A stretch of DNA of 64,000 nucleotides, taken from positions 62,001 to 126,000 of the forward strand of contig NZ_JAUSUD010000006.1 of NCBI RefSeq assembly GCF_030813355.1. Direction: 5' to 3'. A model generated the notes under the pieces. That model ran no database searches. It was not told where the DNA came from and saw nothing but the letters and a program-made list of their open reading frames with translations. The position numbers were made by a program, and so were the translations under genes. Positions within the stretch are counted from its first letter, which is position 1; each line of letters opens with the position of its first letter. Below are positions 51,549 to 61,625 of the stretch, in pieces. This DNA is from Metabacillus malikii (GTDB lineage: Bacteria > Bacillota > Bacilli > Bacillales > Bacillaceae).

Positions 51549-52049
51549 TCATATCATTTTTGTACCTTGATTAACCGTTCTTATCATCAATTCAGATGTT
51601 TTAGGATTAAATTCTATCGTTCTGCCACTGTTTCCCCCGACATCCTCACTTACTATCTTAATATTGTAGTTTGCAAGATGTAGTTTAATTGCTTCTACAT
51701 TCCTAGGTCCAATTCTCATCATGTCAGTCGATGCTTGAAAGTGAAACATTTGTGCCCCCCCGGCCATTTTTGCTGATAAATGACATTTTCTTGCACCTGA
51801 TTCTGAAAGTTTCGATATTAATTCAGGAATAGCTGTATCGGCATATTTAGCAAGTTTTATCGTATCCTTATTTGCTAGCGATGAATCAGGTAACATAATA
51901 TGAGCTAGTCCAGCAATCTCTTGCACTTTGTCATAGATAATTAACCCGACACATGAGCCTAGTCCAGATGTTCTTATCAGATTAGGTGACCTTACAATAT
52001 TAAGATCAGCAATTCCAACTTTAATAATTTCAACTGATTCAGGTTTCAT
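51549..52049 (-). CDS. cheD: Chemoreceptor glutamine deamidase CheD
   Basis: 166-aa enzyme that deamidates chemoreceptor glutamines and forms a complex with CheC. The catalytic Cys in GLGSCVG and His in GLAHIMLPD are present. The ATG at 52049 (AGGTG upstream) gives the B. subtilis length; it overlaps the end of cheC. It precedes sigD by 42 bp. Confidence 0.94.
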   Translation of the reverse strand: MKPESVEIIKVGIADLNIVRSPNLIRTSGLGSCVGLIIYDKVQEIAGLAHIMLPDSSLANKDTIKLAKYADTAIPELISKLSESGARKCHLSAKMAGGAQMFHFQASTDMMRIGPRNVEAIKLHLANYNIKIVSEDVGGNSGRTIEFNPKTSELMIRTVNQGTKMI

Positions 52050-52686
52050 CACTTACACCTAAAGCATCAAAAAGCTTTTTAAATGAATCAGGATCAGGGA
52101 GTAAGAAGAAATGTCCTTTAACAGAATCTACATGTTCTTCACATGGGTCATCTTCTTTAATAATTGTATCAATGACTATCGCAAAGTCACTGACGTGCGA
52201 TAATTCAATTAAGCCATGGCTAATGACAGCGCCAAACATATCAATTGATAATGCTGGAACTGAGGGGTAGATTGATAAATCTGTTAAATCCGATAAAGAT
52301 GATAAGTATGAACCAGTAAGAATATTCCCAAGTTCTTGCAAAGCAGAAAATCCAATTTCATCGTAATCAGTTTTATGAAAGGAAAAAAGGTCATCGTTTA
52401 ATAGTTGTTTTATAAATCGTTCTGCTTGTTCTATGCTTAGAACAAAGAATAAAGAGCCCGGGATTTCTCCCTCAATTCTTAAAAACACACCAGCTATAAC
52501 AACCTCAGGTCCGCCAACCCACTCCATTAACTCATTGAATGATACGATTTTGACATTCGGGACATTCATGTCAATTTTTTTATCTAGTAATTTCGAAAGT
52601 GCAGTTGCTGAGTGACCTGCTCCAATATTCCCAATCTCTTTTAAGACGTCCAAATGTTTAGAAGAAATACGATTCATGTAGTCCAT
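52039..52686 (-). CDS. cheC: CheY-P phosphatase CheC
   Basis: 215-aa chemotaxis phosphatase that dephosphorylates CheY-P and is regulated by CheD. Both pseudo-symmetric E-x2-N motifs are seen (LKEIGNIGAGHSA and ALQELGNILTGS). ATG at 52686 with AGGTGG upstream. Overlaps cheD by about 11 bp. Confidence 0.94.
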   Translation of the reverse strand: MDYMNRISSKHLDVLKEIGNIGAGHSATALSKLLDKKIDMNVPNVKIVSFNELMEWVGGPEVVIAGVFLRIEGEIPGSLFFVLSIEQAERFIKQLLNDDLFSFHKTDYDEIGFSALQELGNILTGSYLSSLSDLTDLSIYPSVPALSIDMFGAVISHGLIELSHVSDFAIVIDTIIKEDDPCEEHVDSVKGHFFLLPDPDSFKKLFDALGVSDET

Positions 52687-52698
52687 TAGCTAAACCAC

Positions 52699-53163
52699 CT
52701 ATACACTTAGCAATGTTCCTCTTTCTTTCACCTTTAAAACCTCATTTAAATCAATCATCACAATTAGTCGCTTATCTAACTTTGCAACACCTTTAATATA
52801 TTCCACTTCTATAGAACCAACTACTTCTGGTGCTGGTTCAATAACATCTGAAGGTATATCGAGAACATCGTTAGCAGCATCGACAATGAAGCCAACATCG
52901 ATATCATCTTTTGTGACAATAATCATCCGAGTATGCTCTGTTATCTCATCGCTTTTTAAGCCAAAACGGATTCTTAAATCAATAACTGGGGTCACAACAC
53001 CGCGAAGGTTAATGACTCCTTTTAAATATGGTGCAGTTTTTGGGACACGTGTAATATGTTCCACTTTCTCTATAGACTGTACCTGCTGTACAGGTAATCC
53101 ATATTCCTCGTCTTGCAGTTGAAAAACAATCACTTTCATATTATCCGATAAATTCTCACTCAT
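52699..53163 (-). CDS. cheW: Chemotaxis coupling protein CheW
   Basis: 154-aa adaptor joining receptors to CheA. The beta-barrel core includes VIVFQLQDEEYGLPVQQVQSIEK at the start (split over two strands) and LKGVINLRGVVTPVIDL. It lies between cheA and cheC as in B. subtilis. The ~100-bp interval toward cheA contains no visible feature. Confidence 0.94.
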   Translation of the reverse strand: MSENLSDNMKVIVFQLQDEEYGLPVQQVQSIEKVEHITRVPKTAPYLKGVINLRGVVTPVIDLRIRFGLKSDEITEHTRMIIVTKDDIDVGFIVDAANDVLDIPSDVIEPAPEVVGSIEVEYIKGVAKLDKRLIVMIDLNEVLKVKERGTLLSV

Positions 53164-53261
53164 TGGTTAGGCCCCTTTCTACACGTTTAGCCTTATTACA
53201 GATTCAGTAAACCTTTTAAATCTATTTCTATTAAACTAATCATTTCATGTAGACTAAAAAA

Positions 53262-55304
53262 TTATTTAATTAAAGAATTGCAATCTACAATTAATGCGAC
53301 TTGACCGTCACCTAAAATGGTTGCACCTGAGATTGCAAACACAGAATCTAAGTAATTACCTAATGACTTTAGAACGATCTCTTGTTGGCCTATAAACGAG
53401 TCCACGACAAGGGCCGCCATTTTTTCTCCCTTTCTTACAATGATAAGCGATACAAAATCATCATTTTCATTTTCTTGAGGGACTTCAAAAATTTCATTTA
53501 AATCAACGAGTGGGACAATCTTCCCACGGAAGTCAATTACTTTTTGATTATGTGCTTGTAATATATCTTCTTTTTTAATAACTGCAGTTTCAATTATTGA
53601 AGATAATGGAATTGCATATTTCTCTTTTTGTAATTCTACAAGCATGACAGAAATAATTGAAAGAGTTAATGGCAATTGAATCGAAAATAGTGAACCCTTT
53701 CCTTCTTCTGCATCAATAGAAACTGTTCCACCAAGTGACTCAATTGTGCTTTTAACTACATCTAACCCAACACCACGGCCAGAAATATCTGATATTTTAT
53801 CAGCCGTTGAAAAGCCTGAAGAAAAGATTAGCTCATATACTTGTTTGTCCGTAAGAGTAGCAGCTATTTGTTCAGTTACTACACCTCTGTCAAGCGCCTT
53901 TTTTAAGACTCTTTCTCGACTTATCCCAGCTCCATCATCTTCAATTTCAATAAAGACATGGTTTCCACTATGGTAAGCTCTTAAATAAACATTTCCTGTT
54001 TCCGGTTTGCCATTTTTTAAACGCTCAGCTGGCATTTCAACACCATGGTCAATTGCATTTCTTAACAGATGCACCAACGGGTCACCAATCTCATCAATAA
54101 CTGTTCTATCTAACTCTGTTTCTGCACCCGAAATATCTAAGTTGATTTTTTTGTTTAAATCTTTAGCTAATTGACGAATCATACGTGGAAATCTGTTGAA
54201 AACAGTCTCCACTGGAACCATTCGCATGTTTAGAATTATATTTTGCAAGTCTCCTGAAATTCTTGACATTCTCTCTACTGTTTCATCTAGTTCACTATTA
54301 TTTAGATCCTTTGATATTTGCTCGAGTCTACCTCTATCGATAACAAGTTCTTCAAATAGATTCATTAAAATGTCTAATCGTTCAATGTTTACTCGAATTG
54401 TTTTAGAACTTGACTTAGCTGTGACTTTAGAAGCTTGTTCCTGACTATTACTGTTTGGTGTCTTATCTGAATCTACTACTTCATTTACCTGTCCGGTAGC
54501 TTCTTGTTGAGGTAGATTCTTTTGCGTTTTACCTGAGACAGATAAGGATGACGGGTCAAGAAGGACAACTGTTGCTTCATCAATTTCAGAAACTTTCATT
54601 ACTTTTTGCTTTATATCATCAGCAGATTCCTTTGAAACAATAGATACTGTAAATTGAGAATCAAACTTCTCTTCTTCTAATAAATCAACAGCTGGTACTG
54701 ATTTAATCACTTCACCAAGCTGTTCAAGAATTTCAAAAACCATATATACACGAGCAGCTTTTAATAAACAATCTTCACGTAAGGATACTGTTAATTCATA
54801 TGCAGAAAAACCTTGTTCACTAGATTGTTGAATAACGGTAAATTCGAAGTCATCATACTCTTGACTTGCTAGATTCGTTTTCTCAAGCGTAGCAGCTGTT
54901 TGAGTTTTTACTAGATTACTTGTGTCTCCACTTTCAATCGCTTTAAGCATCTCAACTACTGTTGTAACATCTTTCTTTCCATCTCCACCATCAGCAATTG
55001 ACAAGACCATTTCTTCTAAGTCGTCAATGGCAGCGAAAACCGCATCAAAAATTTCTGATGTCACATGAAGTTTTCCGTTACGAATCGCGTCTAATACATT
55101 TTCCATTTGATGTGTTAGATTTGCTAAGTCCTCATATCCCATTGTTGCACTCATACCTTTCAATGTATGTGCAGAACGGAATATCTCATTAACAATCGAT
55201 AAGTCACTTGGATTTTTTTCTAATTCTAATATTTTTTCATTACAAGATTGTAAATGTTCCTTACTTTCTTCAATAAAGACTTCTAAGTATTGATTCATTT
55301 CCAT
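53262..55304 (-). CDS. cheA: Chemotaxis histidine kinase CheA
   Basis: 680-aa kinase. Domains in order: HPt P1 with phospho-acceptor His46 (FRSAHTLKG), P2 docking domain, a low-complexity linker (about 270-300), P3 dimerisation helices, P4 ATPase with the N box HLLRNAIDHGVE and G boxes DDGAG and GRGVGLDV, and P5 CheW-like domain. The ATG follows AGGGGTG. Operon member between cheB and cheW. Confidence 0.96.
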   Translation of the reverse strand: MEMNQYLEVFIEESKEHLQSCNEKILELEKNPSDLSIVNEIFRSAHTLKGMSATMGYEDLANLTHQMENVLDAIRNGKLHVTSEIFDAVFAAIDDLEEMVLSIADGGDGKKDVTTVVEMLKAIESGDTSNLVKTQTAATLEKTNLASQEYDDFEFTVIQQSSEQGFSAYELTVSLREDCLLKAARVYMVFEILEQLGEVIKSVPAVDLLEEEKFDSQFTVSIVSKESADDIKQKVMKVSEIDEATVVLLDPSSLSVSGKTQKNLPQQEATGQVNEVVDSDKTPNSNSQEQASKVTAKSSSKTIRVNIERLDILMNLFEELVIDRGRLEQISKDLNNSELDETVERMSRISGDLQNIILNMRMVPVETVFNRFPRMIRQLAKDLNKKINLDISGAETELDRTVIDEIGDPLVHLLRNAIDHGVEMPAERLKNGKPETGNVYLRAYHSGNHVFIEIEDDGAGISRERVLKKALDRGVVTEQIAATLTDKQVYELIFSSGFSTADKISDISGRGVGLDVVKSTIESLGGTVSIDAEEGKGSLFSIQLPLTLSIISVMLVELQKEKYAIPLSSIIETAVIKKEDILQAHNQKVIDFRGKIVPLVDLNEIFEVPQENENDDFVSLIIVRKGEKMAALVVDSFIGQQEIVLKSLGNYLDSVFAISGATILGDGQVALIVDCNSLIK

Positions 55305-55317
55305 AAGGTTACACCCC

Positions 55318-56409
55318 TTAATTTCGGATATATTTCATTATAGAAGTCGCTATTTCATCGACAACTTCCACTTTATCAACAAGATTTGTTCCGACTGCTG
55401 ATTTAGGCATGCCATATACAACAGCTGTTTGTTCTGACTCAGAAATGGCACTGACCTCTCCTGTTGATTTTAAACGTTTTAATCCTTCTGTCCCATCAGT
55501 ACCCATACCAGTCATAATGACCGCTACTTTACGATAATCTTGAATCATACTTAAAGATTCAAACATAACATCTACAGAAGGACGATGACCATTTCGAATT
55601 TCTGATTTATCTATTTTTATTACTAACGAATTACTTGATTTCAACACTTTTAAATGAGAACCACCAGGTGCAATATAAGCTGTCCCGTTTTGGACAATTT
55701 CGCCTTCCTCAGCTTCTTTAACAGTAATTGCACATAATGTATTTAACCTATTTGCTAAAGAGTGTGTAAAGCCCGGAGGCATATGCTGAACAATTAATAT
55801 AGGTGCTTCTATTTCTGCAGGTAACTTTGGTAATACATGCTGTAATGCTCTGGGGCCGCCCGTTGAGGTGCCAATACATACAATTGTTTTGTTTAGTTTG
55901 CTTTTGACAGAAGAAATAGTACTTTCTTCTCTATATGTGTCTATTTTACTATATCTAACCTTTTGTTGGGGATAAATTTTTGTATTTTTAACATGTATAT
56001 TTTTCAAGTTTGCTTTTACAGCAGTTTTTACTATACTAATTAATTGCTCTTTTATTTTGTATAGGTCTAAAGATATAGCTCCTGAAGGTTTTGATATAAA
56101 ATCAAATGCACCGTACTGTAATGACTTGATTGTATTTTCTGTACCTTCTTTAGTTGTACTTGATAGCATGATAACAGGTCTAGGAAAGCGTTCCATAATT
56201 GTCTTTAAAGCTTCTAAGCCATTCATAAGAGGCATTTCTACATCTAATGTAATAACGTCTGGATTTAGAAGTTCTACCTTAGCAAGAGCATCCTTTCCAT
56301 TTCTAGCAATACCTATCACTTCAATTTGTTCATCTTCCTGTAGAAAATCAGAAATTAATTTCCTCATGAAAGCAGAATCATCTACGACAAGAACTCTAAC
56401 TTTATTCAT
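55318..56409 (-). CDS. cheB: Chemoreceptor methylesterase CheB
   Basis: 363-aa response regulator with acceptor Asp56 in TLDVEMP and a C-terminal methylesterase with IGTSTGGP (nucleophile Ser), QHMPPGFT (His) and MTGMGTDG (Asp). It removes methyl groups from chemoreceptors to adapt the signal. It precedes cheA by 13 bp and follows flhG. Confidence 0.95.
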   Translation of the reverse strand: MNKVRVLVVDDSAFMRKLISDFLQEDEQIEVIGIARNGKDALAKVELLNPDVITLDVEMPLMNGLEALKTIMERFPRPVIMLSSTTKEGTENTIKSLQYGAFDFISKPSGAISLDLYKIKEQLISIVKTAVKANLKNIHVKNTKIYPQQKVRYSKIDTYREESTISSVKSKLNKTIVCIGTSTGGPRALQHVLPKLPAEIEAPILIVQHMPPGFTHSLANRLNTLCAITVKEAEEGEIVQNGTAYIAPGGSHLKVLKSSNSLVIKIDKSEIRNGHRPSVDVMFESLSMIQDYRKVAVIMTGMGTDGTEGLKRLKSTGEVSAISESEQTAVVYGMPKSAVGTNLVDKVEVVDEIATSIMKYIRN

Positions 56410-56413
56410 TTTG

Positions 56414-57286
56414 TTACCTACCTTTCATGAAGAAATGCTTAAATTTCGTAATAAAAGGTGTCGTTGATTGTTCGACTGTTTCATTCATACTACTTTTATT
56501 TATAAATTCTTCAGATATATTTACTATTGCTCTACTTGCCGGACAGTTTGGCTGAAAATTGATGAAAGGCTGCTGGTTAATAACTGCCTTCATAATCGTT
56601 GAATCGTCAGGAATTGTTCCTAAATAAGTAACCTCTCGTTTCATAAAGTTAATCATTGTATTTGATAATCTTTTAAACGTAATTTCACCTATTTTGCGAT
56701 TATAAACTCGGTTAATCACAAGCGTAAGCGGTATCGTAGAATCGTGTATTGAAACTTGTTTCATCGCAGCATATGCATCTGTCATTGCAGTTGGTTCTGG
56801 TGTAGTAATGACAATAATTTCATCAACTGACAAAATAAATCTTAAGCTTTCTTCTGAAATTCCTGCTCCCATGTCAAAAATGATATAATCATATGCTTTA
56901 AATAAATATTCCAGTTCTGCTGTAAACCTCTGAAACTGGTCGTCATTTATCTTAAAGATAGAACCTAACCCAGTGCCTCCTGATATATAGTCGAGGTCTG
57001 TTTTAGGGTCATTAGTTATAAGGTCGGTTAAAGGGATTTTTTGTTCAAAATAATCCACAATCGAGTATTTTGAACTTTCACCGATTAATATATCAATATT
57101 CCCCATGCCGATATCTAAATCGAATAACAAAACTCGTTTATGAGCTTTTCCAAGAGCTATAGCAAAATTTAACGAAAAGTTAGATTTACCTACACCGCCC
57201 TTGCCGCTCATTACCGCTACTGACTTCGCTTGTGATTTTAATGATTTTAGTCGCTCTCTTAAACGTGCTGCTTGATCATTCATCAT
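56414..57286 (-). CDS. flhG: FlhG flagellar number regulator (YlxH, MinD-like ATPase)
   Basis: 290-aa MinD-family ATPase that controls number and position of flagella. An N-terminal DQAARLRERL segment matches the motif through which FlhG activates FlhF, and the P-loop SGKGGVGKS follows (27-35). The start is the first of two ATGs, with GAGGT just upstream. It lies directly downstream of flhF. Confidence 0.93.
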   Translation of the reverse strand: MMNDQAARLRERLKSLKSQAKSVAVMSGKGGVGKSNFSLNFAIALGKAHKRVLLFDLDIGMGNIDILIGESSKYSIVDYFEQKIPLTDLITNDPKTDLDYISGGTGLGSIFKINDDQFQRFTAELEYLFKAYDYIIFDMGAGISEESLRFILSVDEIIVITTPEPTAMTDAYAAMKQVSIHDSTIPLTLVINRVYNRKIGEITFKRLSNTMINFMKREVTYLGTIPDDSTIMKAVINQQPFINFQPNCPASRAIVNISEEFINKSSMNETVEQSTTPFITKFKHFFMKGR

Positions 57287-57290
57287 ATCA

Positions 57291-58439
57291 CTACCTCAAT
57301 ATCTGTTCGACAATATGTTTTCTCGTAGATTCCTCGATGTCATCTGGAACATTTTGACCATGTGTTGTATAAGCGATGCCTTTTTTCGTTTGAATCATCA
57401 CATCAAATAAAGGACCTCTCGTAGCCGTTTCATCTAGCTTTGTTATGATTAACTTATCTATAGGGATAATGGAAAACTGCTTATAAACAGCTAACATATC
57501 AGTTGACTTCGCAGTTGCTGCTAACACAAGAAATGTTTCCATATCCTCATTGAAATCGATGATTTTTTGCAAGTCTGTTACATATTGGGACTCTAAAAAG
57601 TTTCTTCCAGCAGTGTCAATTAAGATATAATCGTAAGAATGCAATTTTTGCTTCGCTTGTTTAAAATCTTCAAGATTATAACAAACCTCTATTGGGATAT
57701 TTAATATTTTTGCATACGTTTTTAATTGGTCTATTGCAGCAATTCGGTATGTGTCAGTTGTAATAAAAGCTACCTTTTTCTTTTTTTGAATAACGCATTC
57801 AGCTGCTAGCTTTGCTAATGTTGTTGTTTTACCTACTCCTGTAGGACCAATAACATTTATATATTTTTTTTGATAAGTAATTCCTCCGAAGGATAAATCG
57901 CTAAGCTGGGATTCAAAGTATTCTCTTTGTTTATCCTCTAGTTGTTCCGTACTAGGATTTTCATTTTGTTGATACCAAAAAGCTAAAAGTTCTGACATTG
58001 CCTGATTTCTTAGAGATACATTGATTTCCTGCTTCGTCATCTTTTCTAATAATCTTTTTAATGGTTCAGGATATAAACTAATTTGTTCCTGATTTGACAT
58101 TGATTGAATTAAGCTTTTTAGTTCTTTCACTTCTGCTAATAAATATGGATTTATTTCGTTCGTCTGAATTGACCCTTTTGATTGTGTTGCATCTATTCTC
58201 TCTAGTTCGTGTTGTTTGGCTTTACTAGTATAAGAAGGTCTAGACATTTTTTTATCATCTACTGGCATATCTGGGTCAATTGCAGCAATAACTTCAATTT
58301 TTTTCTTCGTAAATAAACCTAGAAATCCTCCAGTATTAATTACCTTAGAATTTAATATAACTGCGTCATTTCCCATCTCAGTTCTGATTTTTTTCATTGC
58401 TTCTTGCATAGATGGTGCGACAAATTTTTTTACCTTCAT
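57291..58439 (-). CDS. flhF: FlhF, SRP-type GTPase for flagellar placement
   Basis: 382-aa signal-recognition-particle-type GTPase with a basic N-terminal B domain, a helical N domain and a G domain whose P-loop GPTGVGKTT begins at about residue 198, then DTAGRN and TKLDET. It determines where flagella are built. Its ATG overlaps the flhA stop by four bases (ATGA), so it is translationally coupled to flhA. Confidence 0.94.
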   Translation of the reverse strand: MKVKKFVAPSMQEAMKKIRTEMGNDAVILNSKVINTGGFLGLFTKKKIEVIAAIDPDMPVDDKKMSRPSYTSKAKQHELERIDATQSKGSIQTNEINPYLLAEVKELKSLIQSMSNQEQISLYPEPLKRLLEKMTKQEINVSLRNQAMSELLAFWYQQNENPSTEQLEDKQREYFESQLSDLSFGGITYQKKYINVIGPTGVGKTTTLAKLAAECVIQKKKKVAFITTDTYRIAAIDQLKTYAKILNIPIEVCYNLEDFKQAKQKLHSYDYILIDTAGRNFLESQYVTDLQKIIDFNEDMETFLVLAATAKSTDMLAVYKQFSIIPIDKLIITKLDETATRGPLFDVMIQTKKGIAYTTHGQNVPDDIEESTRKHIVEQILR

Positions 58440-60472
58440 TCTACATTCACCACTCCAACACTCTGTACTTCAACATTTGCTTCTAGTTCATTATAAGATA
58501 ATATCGGTACTTGTGGGAAATACCTATCTGTTAGTTGTCTTACATACATGCGAACAGCAGGTGAACATAATAAAATCGGTGTTTGCTGTTGTAAGGACAG
58601 ACTCTCTACTTCTTTTGCTATCGCTTCAATAATAGCTTGAGATATCTCCGGGCTCAATGACAAGTAATTTCCATGCTCAGTTTGTTGAACACCTTCTGCA
58701 ATCATTTTTTCTACTTTCCCGGATAATGTTACGACCTTCAATAGCTGGTCTTGATCAACGTATTGTGTTGTTATTTGTTTTGCCAAAGCTTGTCTTACAT
58801 ATTCCCCTAAGAGCTCTGTATCAGCTGTCATTTTTCCAAAGTCAGCTAATGTTTCAAAAATAATCGGTAAATTACGAATCGAAACTTTTTCACGTAAAAG
58901 TTTTGCAAGAACCTTTTGAATATCACCGATACTTAATGGTGTTGGAGTAACTTCTTCCACAAGAATTGGATATGATTCCTTCAAGTGATCAATTAATTGT
59001 TTCGTTTCTTGTCTTCCCAATAATTCATGTGCATTTTGTTTTATCACTTCTGTAATATGTGTCGAGACAACAGAAGGTGGATCAACAACTGTATAGCCAA
59101 ACATTTCAGCTGTATCTTTCGTTTCCTCTGTTATCCATTTTGCAGGGAGACCGAAAGATGGTTCTACAGTATCAATACCTTCTATTGAATCTTCCTCTAT
59201 TCCTGGTGCCATTGCTAAATAATGGTCTAGTAAGATTTCACCTTTTGCTACTTCATTACCTTTTATTTTTAAGCGGTACTCATTTGGCTGTAGTTGAATG
59301 TTATCACGTATTCTCACAACTGGAATGACGATACCAAATTCAATTGCAAGTTGTCGTCTAATCATGACAACGCGATCGAGAAGGTCTCCACCTTGATTTG
59401 TATCTGCTAACGGAATTAATCCATATCCAAATTCAAATTCGATTGGGTCAATATTTAATAAGTTGACAACACTTTCCGGACTCTTCATCTCATCCATTTC
59501 AATTTCTTGTTCAACTTCTTCCTCGTCTTGTGCAGGTGTATCCTTAGATTTAGAAATCATGTACCCTCCAAATGCTAATAACCCAGCAATTGGTAAAGTT
59601 AATAATAGTCCAATTGGTGTGAATATTCCTAGCAAAAAGATCGTACCACCTGCTACGTACAGCATCTTTGGGAAAGCAAACAACTGTGATGTAATATCTG
59701 ATCCTAAATTTCCTTCGGAAGCCGCTCTTGTCACAACAATACCTGTTGCTGTAGAAATTAATAGGGCTGGTATTTGGCTCACTATCCCATCCCCAACTGT
59801 AAGTGTTGTGTAAAGTGAAGCAGCCTCACCAATTGAAAGTCCTTTTTGCATCATCCCAATTATGATTCCAAATATGATATTAATTAATACCATAATAATC
59901 CCTGCAATCGCGTCACCTTTAACGAATTTACTAGCTCCGTCCATTGCACCATAAAAATCCGCTTCGTTCGCTACCTTTTCACGGCGTTCTCTAGCTTGTT
60001 GCTCAGAAATCATACCTGCATTCAAATCCGCATCAATACTCATCTGTTTCCCTGGCATCGCATCTAGAGTGAACCTCGCAGCTACTTCAGAAACACGCTC
60101 AGAACCTTTTGTTATAACAACGAATTGAATGATAATTAATATGATAAATACAACCATACCTACTAATACATTTCCACCGGTTACGAATGTACCGAACGTT
60201 TCAACAACCTTTCCTGCATCACCTTCAGCTAATATTGCACGTGTTGTTGATACATTTAGCCCTAATCTAAATAATGTTAATAATAATATTAAGGAAGGAA
60301 AAATTGAAAATTGTAACGGTTCACTCATATTCATTGATGTAAGGATTACTAACAATGCAAGAGAAATATTGATAATAATCAAAAAGCTTAGCAACCATCC
60401 TGGAAATGGAATGATAAGCATGGCAATAATTAAAATAACACTAAGTAAAACTGATAAATCTCTTGCTTTCAT
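58436..60472 (-). CDS. flhA: Flagellar export gate protein FlhA
   Basis: 678-aa type III export component with about eight N-terminal membrane segments (residues 1-325) and a large cytoplasmic substrate-binding domain. The signature SEVAARFTLDAMPGKQMS lies around residue 150. The ATG at 60472 follows GGAGAGG and gives nearly the B. subtilis length; upstream in-frame codons lack similarity. Operon member between flhB and flhF. Confidence 0.95.
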   Translation of the reverse strand: MKARDLSVLLSVILIIAMLIIPFPGWLLSFLIIINISLALLVILTSMNMSEPLQFSIFPSLILLLTLFRLGLNVSTTRAILAEGDAGKVVETFGTFVTGGNVLVGMVVFIILIIIQFVVITKGSERVSEVAARFTLDAMPGKQMSIDADLNAGMISEQQARERREKVANEADFYGAMDGASKFVKGDAIAGIIMVLINIIFGIIIGMMQKGLSIGEAASLYTTLTVGDGIVSQIPALLISTATGIVVTRAASEGNLGSDITSQLFAFPKMLYVAGGTIFLLGIFTPIGLLLTLPIAGLLAFGGYMISKSKDTPAQDEEEVEQEIEMDEMKSPESVVNLLNIDPIEFEFGYGLIPLADTNQGGDLLDRVVMIRRQLAIEFGIVIPVVRIRDNIQLQPNEYRLKIKGNEVAKGEILLDHYLAMAPGIEEDSIEGIDTVEPSFGLPAKWITEETKDTAEMFGYTVVDPPSVVSTHITEVIKQNAHELLGRQETKQLIDHLKESYPILVEEVTPTPLSIGDIQKVLAKLLREKVSIRNLPIIFETLADFGKMTADTELLGEYVRQALAKQITTQYVDQDQLLKVVTLSGKVEKMIAEGVQQTEHGNYLSLSPEISQAIIEAIAKEVESLSLQQQTPILLCSPAVRMYVRQLTDRYFPQVPILSYNELEANVEVQSVGVVNVE

Positions 60473-60542
60473 ATTTTTACCTCTCCTTAAAATCAAGTCC
60501 GCACTTATTTCTATTAACACTTAAGATATTCAATCATTCGTA

Positions 60543-61625
60543 CTAAATAATCGATTTAGATTGATAGACATATGCAATAATCTCCGCCACTGCTTGAAAG
60601 AACTCCTCTGGTACTGCTTGTCCAATATCAACTTGCGCATAAAGTGCCCTTGCTAGTGGCCGGTTTTCTACCGTCATCACTTCATTATCTTTTGCTATTT
60701 GTTTAATTTTTTGGGCAACTAAGTCAACACCCATTGCAACAACAAAGGGTGCATCCATTTTTGTTTCATCATATTTTAAAGCAATCGCATAGTGAGTTGG
60801 ATTTGTTATGACAACATCAGCAGTTGGAACATCTTGCATCATTCTACGCATCGCCATCTCTCTTTGCTTTTGCTTGATTTTCGATTTTATTAAAGGGTCC
60901 CCTTCGGACTTCTTATGTTCATCTTTAATATCTTGCTTTGACATTCTTAAGTTTTTTTCATAATCGTATCGTTGATAAAGATAGTCTAATAAAGATAGAA
61001 AAAGTAAAGCCCCTGAAGCAAATAGCCCCATTTTAACAGTAAGTGAAGCAATAAAGCGAAAAGATTGCTCTACTGTCAGTTGCGATAAACGTAAAATACT
61101 ATCAATATCTAGCCATAGGACAAAAAAGGTGACAAAACCTACAAAAGATATTTTTAAAAGTGATTTTAACAATTCCACAATTGCTCTCATAGAATAAATT
61201 CTTTTAAAGCCCTTTATCGGGTCAAGTTTATTTAACTTCATTTGGATTGCCTCTGTGGAGAATAAAAAACCTACCTGCATATAATTGCTAACAACACCTG
61301 CCACTAAGGCAACACCCATAATCGGAGCAAGAATCATACCTGCTTGATATGCTAAAGTGATAAATAAATCTTGAATGTTCTCGTCCGTAATATCCATTAA
61401 TAAATAATCTTGAAACATACCAGTCATTAAGAGCAGGAGTTTATCTTTCATAAATGCACCGATAAATAAAAAGGAAAGGAAAATAGTTAAAAGTGATAAT
61501 GCGGTATTTACATCTGCACTTTTAGCGACCTGACCCTTTTTCCTGGAATCTTGTTTTTTCTTCGGTGTTGCTTTCTCCGTTTTTTCACCGGAGAAAAACT
61601 GTAAATCTAATTTAATCCATTCCAT
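60543..61625 (-). CDS. flhB: Flagellar export switch protein FlhB
   Basis: 360-aa membrane protein of the type III export gate, with four membrane segments (about 40-215) and a cytoplasmic domain that self-cleaves at NPTH (Asn275-Pro276) to switch export specificity. The ATG overlaps the end of fliR and is preceded by GGAGG. About 70 bp separate it from flhA. Confidence 0.95.
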   Translation of the reverse strand: MEWIKLDLQFFSGEKTEKATPKKKQDSRKKGQVAKSADVNTALSLLTIFLSFLFIGAFMKDKLLLLMTGMFQDYLLMDITDENIQDLFITLAYQAGMILAPIMGVALVAGVVSNYMQVGFLFSTEAIQMKLNKLDPIKGFKRIYSMRAIVELLKSLLKISFVGFVTFFVLWLDIDSILRLSQLTVEQSFRFIASLTVKMGLFASGALLFLSLLDYLYQRYDYEKNLRMSKQDIKDEHKKSEGDPLIKSKIKQKQREMAMRRMMQDVPTADVVITNPTHYAIALKYDETKMDAPFVVAMGVDLVAQKIKQIAKDNEVMTVENRPLARALYAQVDIGQAVPEEFFQAVAEIIAYVYQSKSII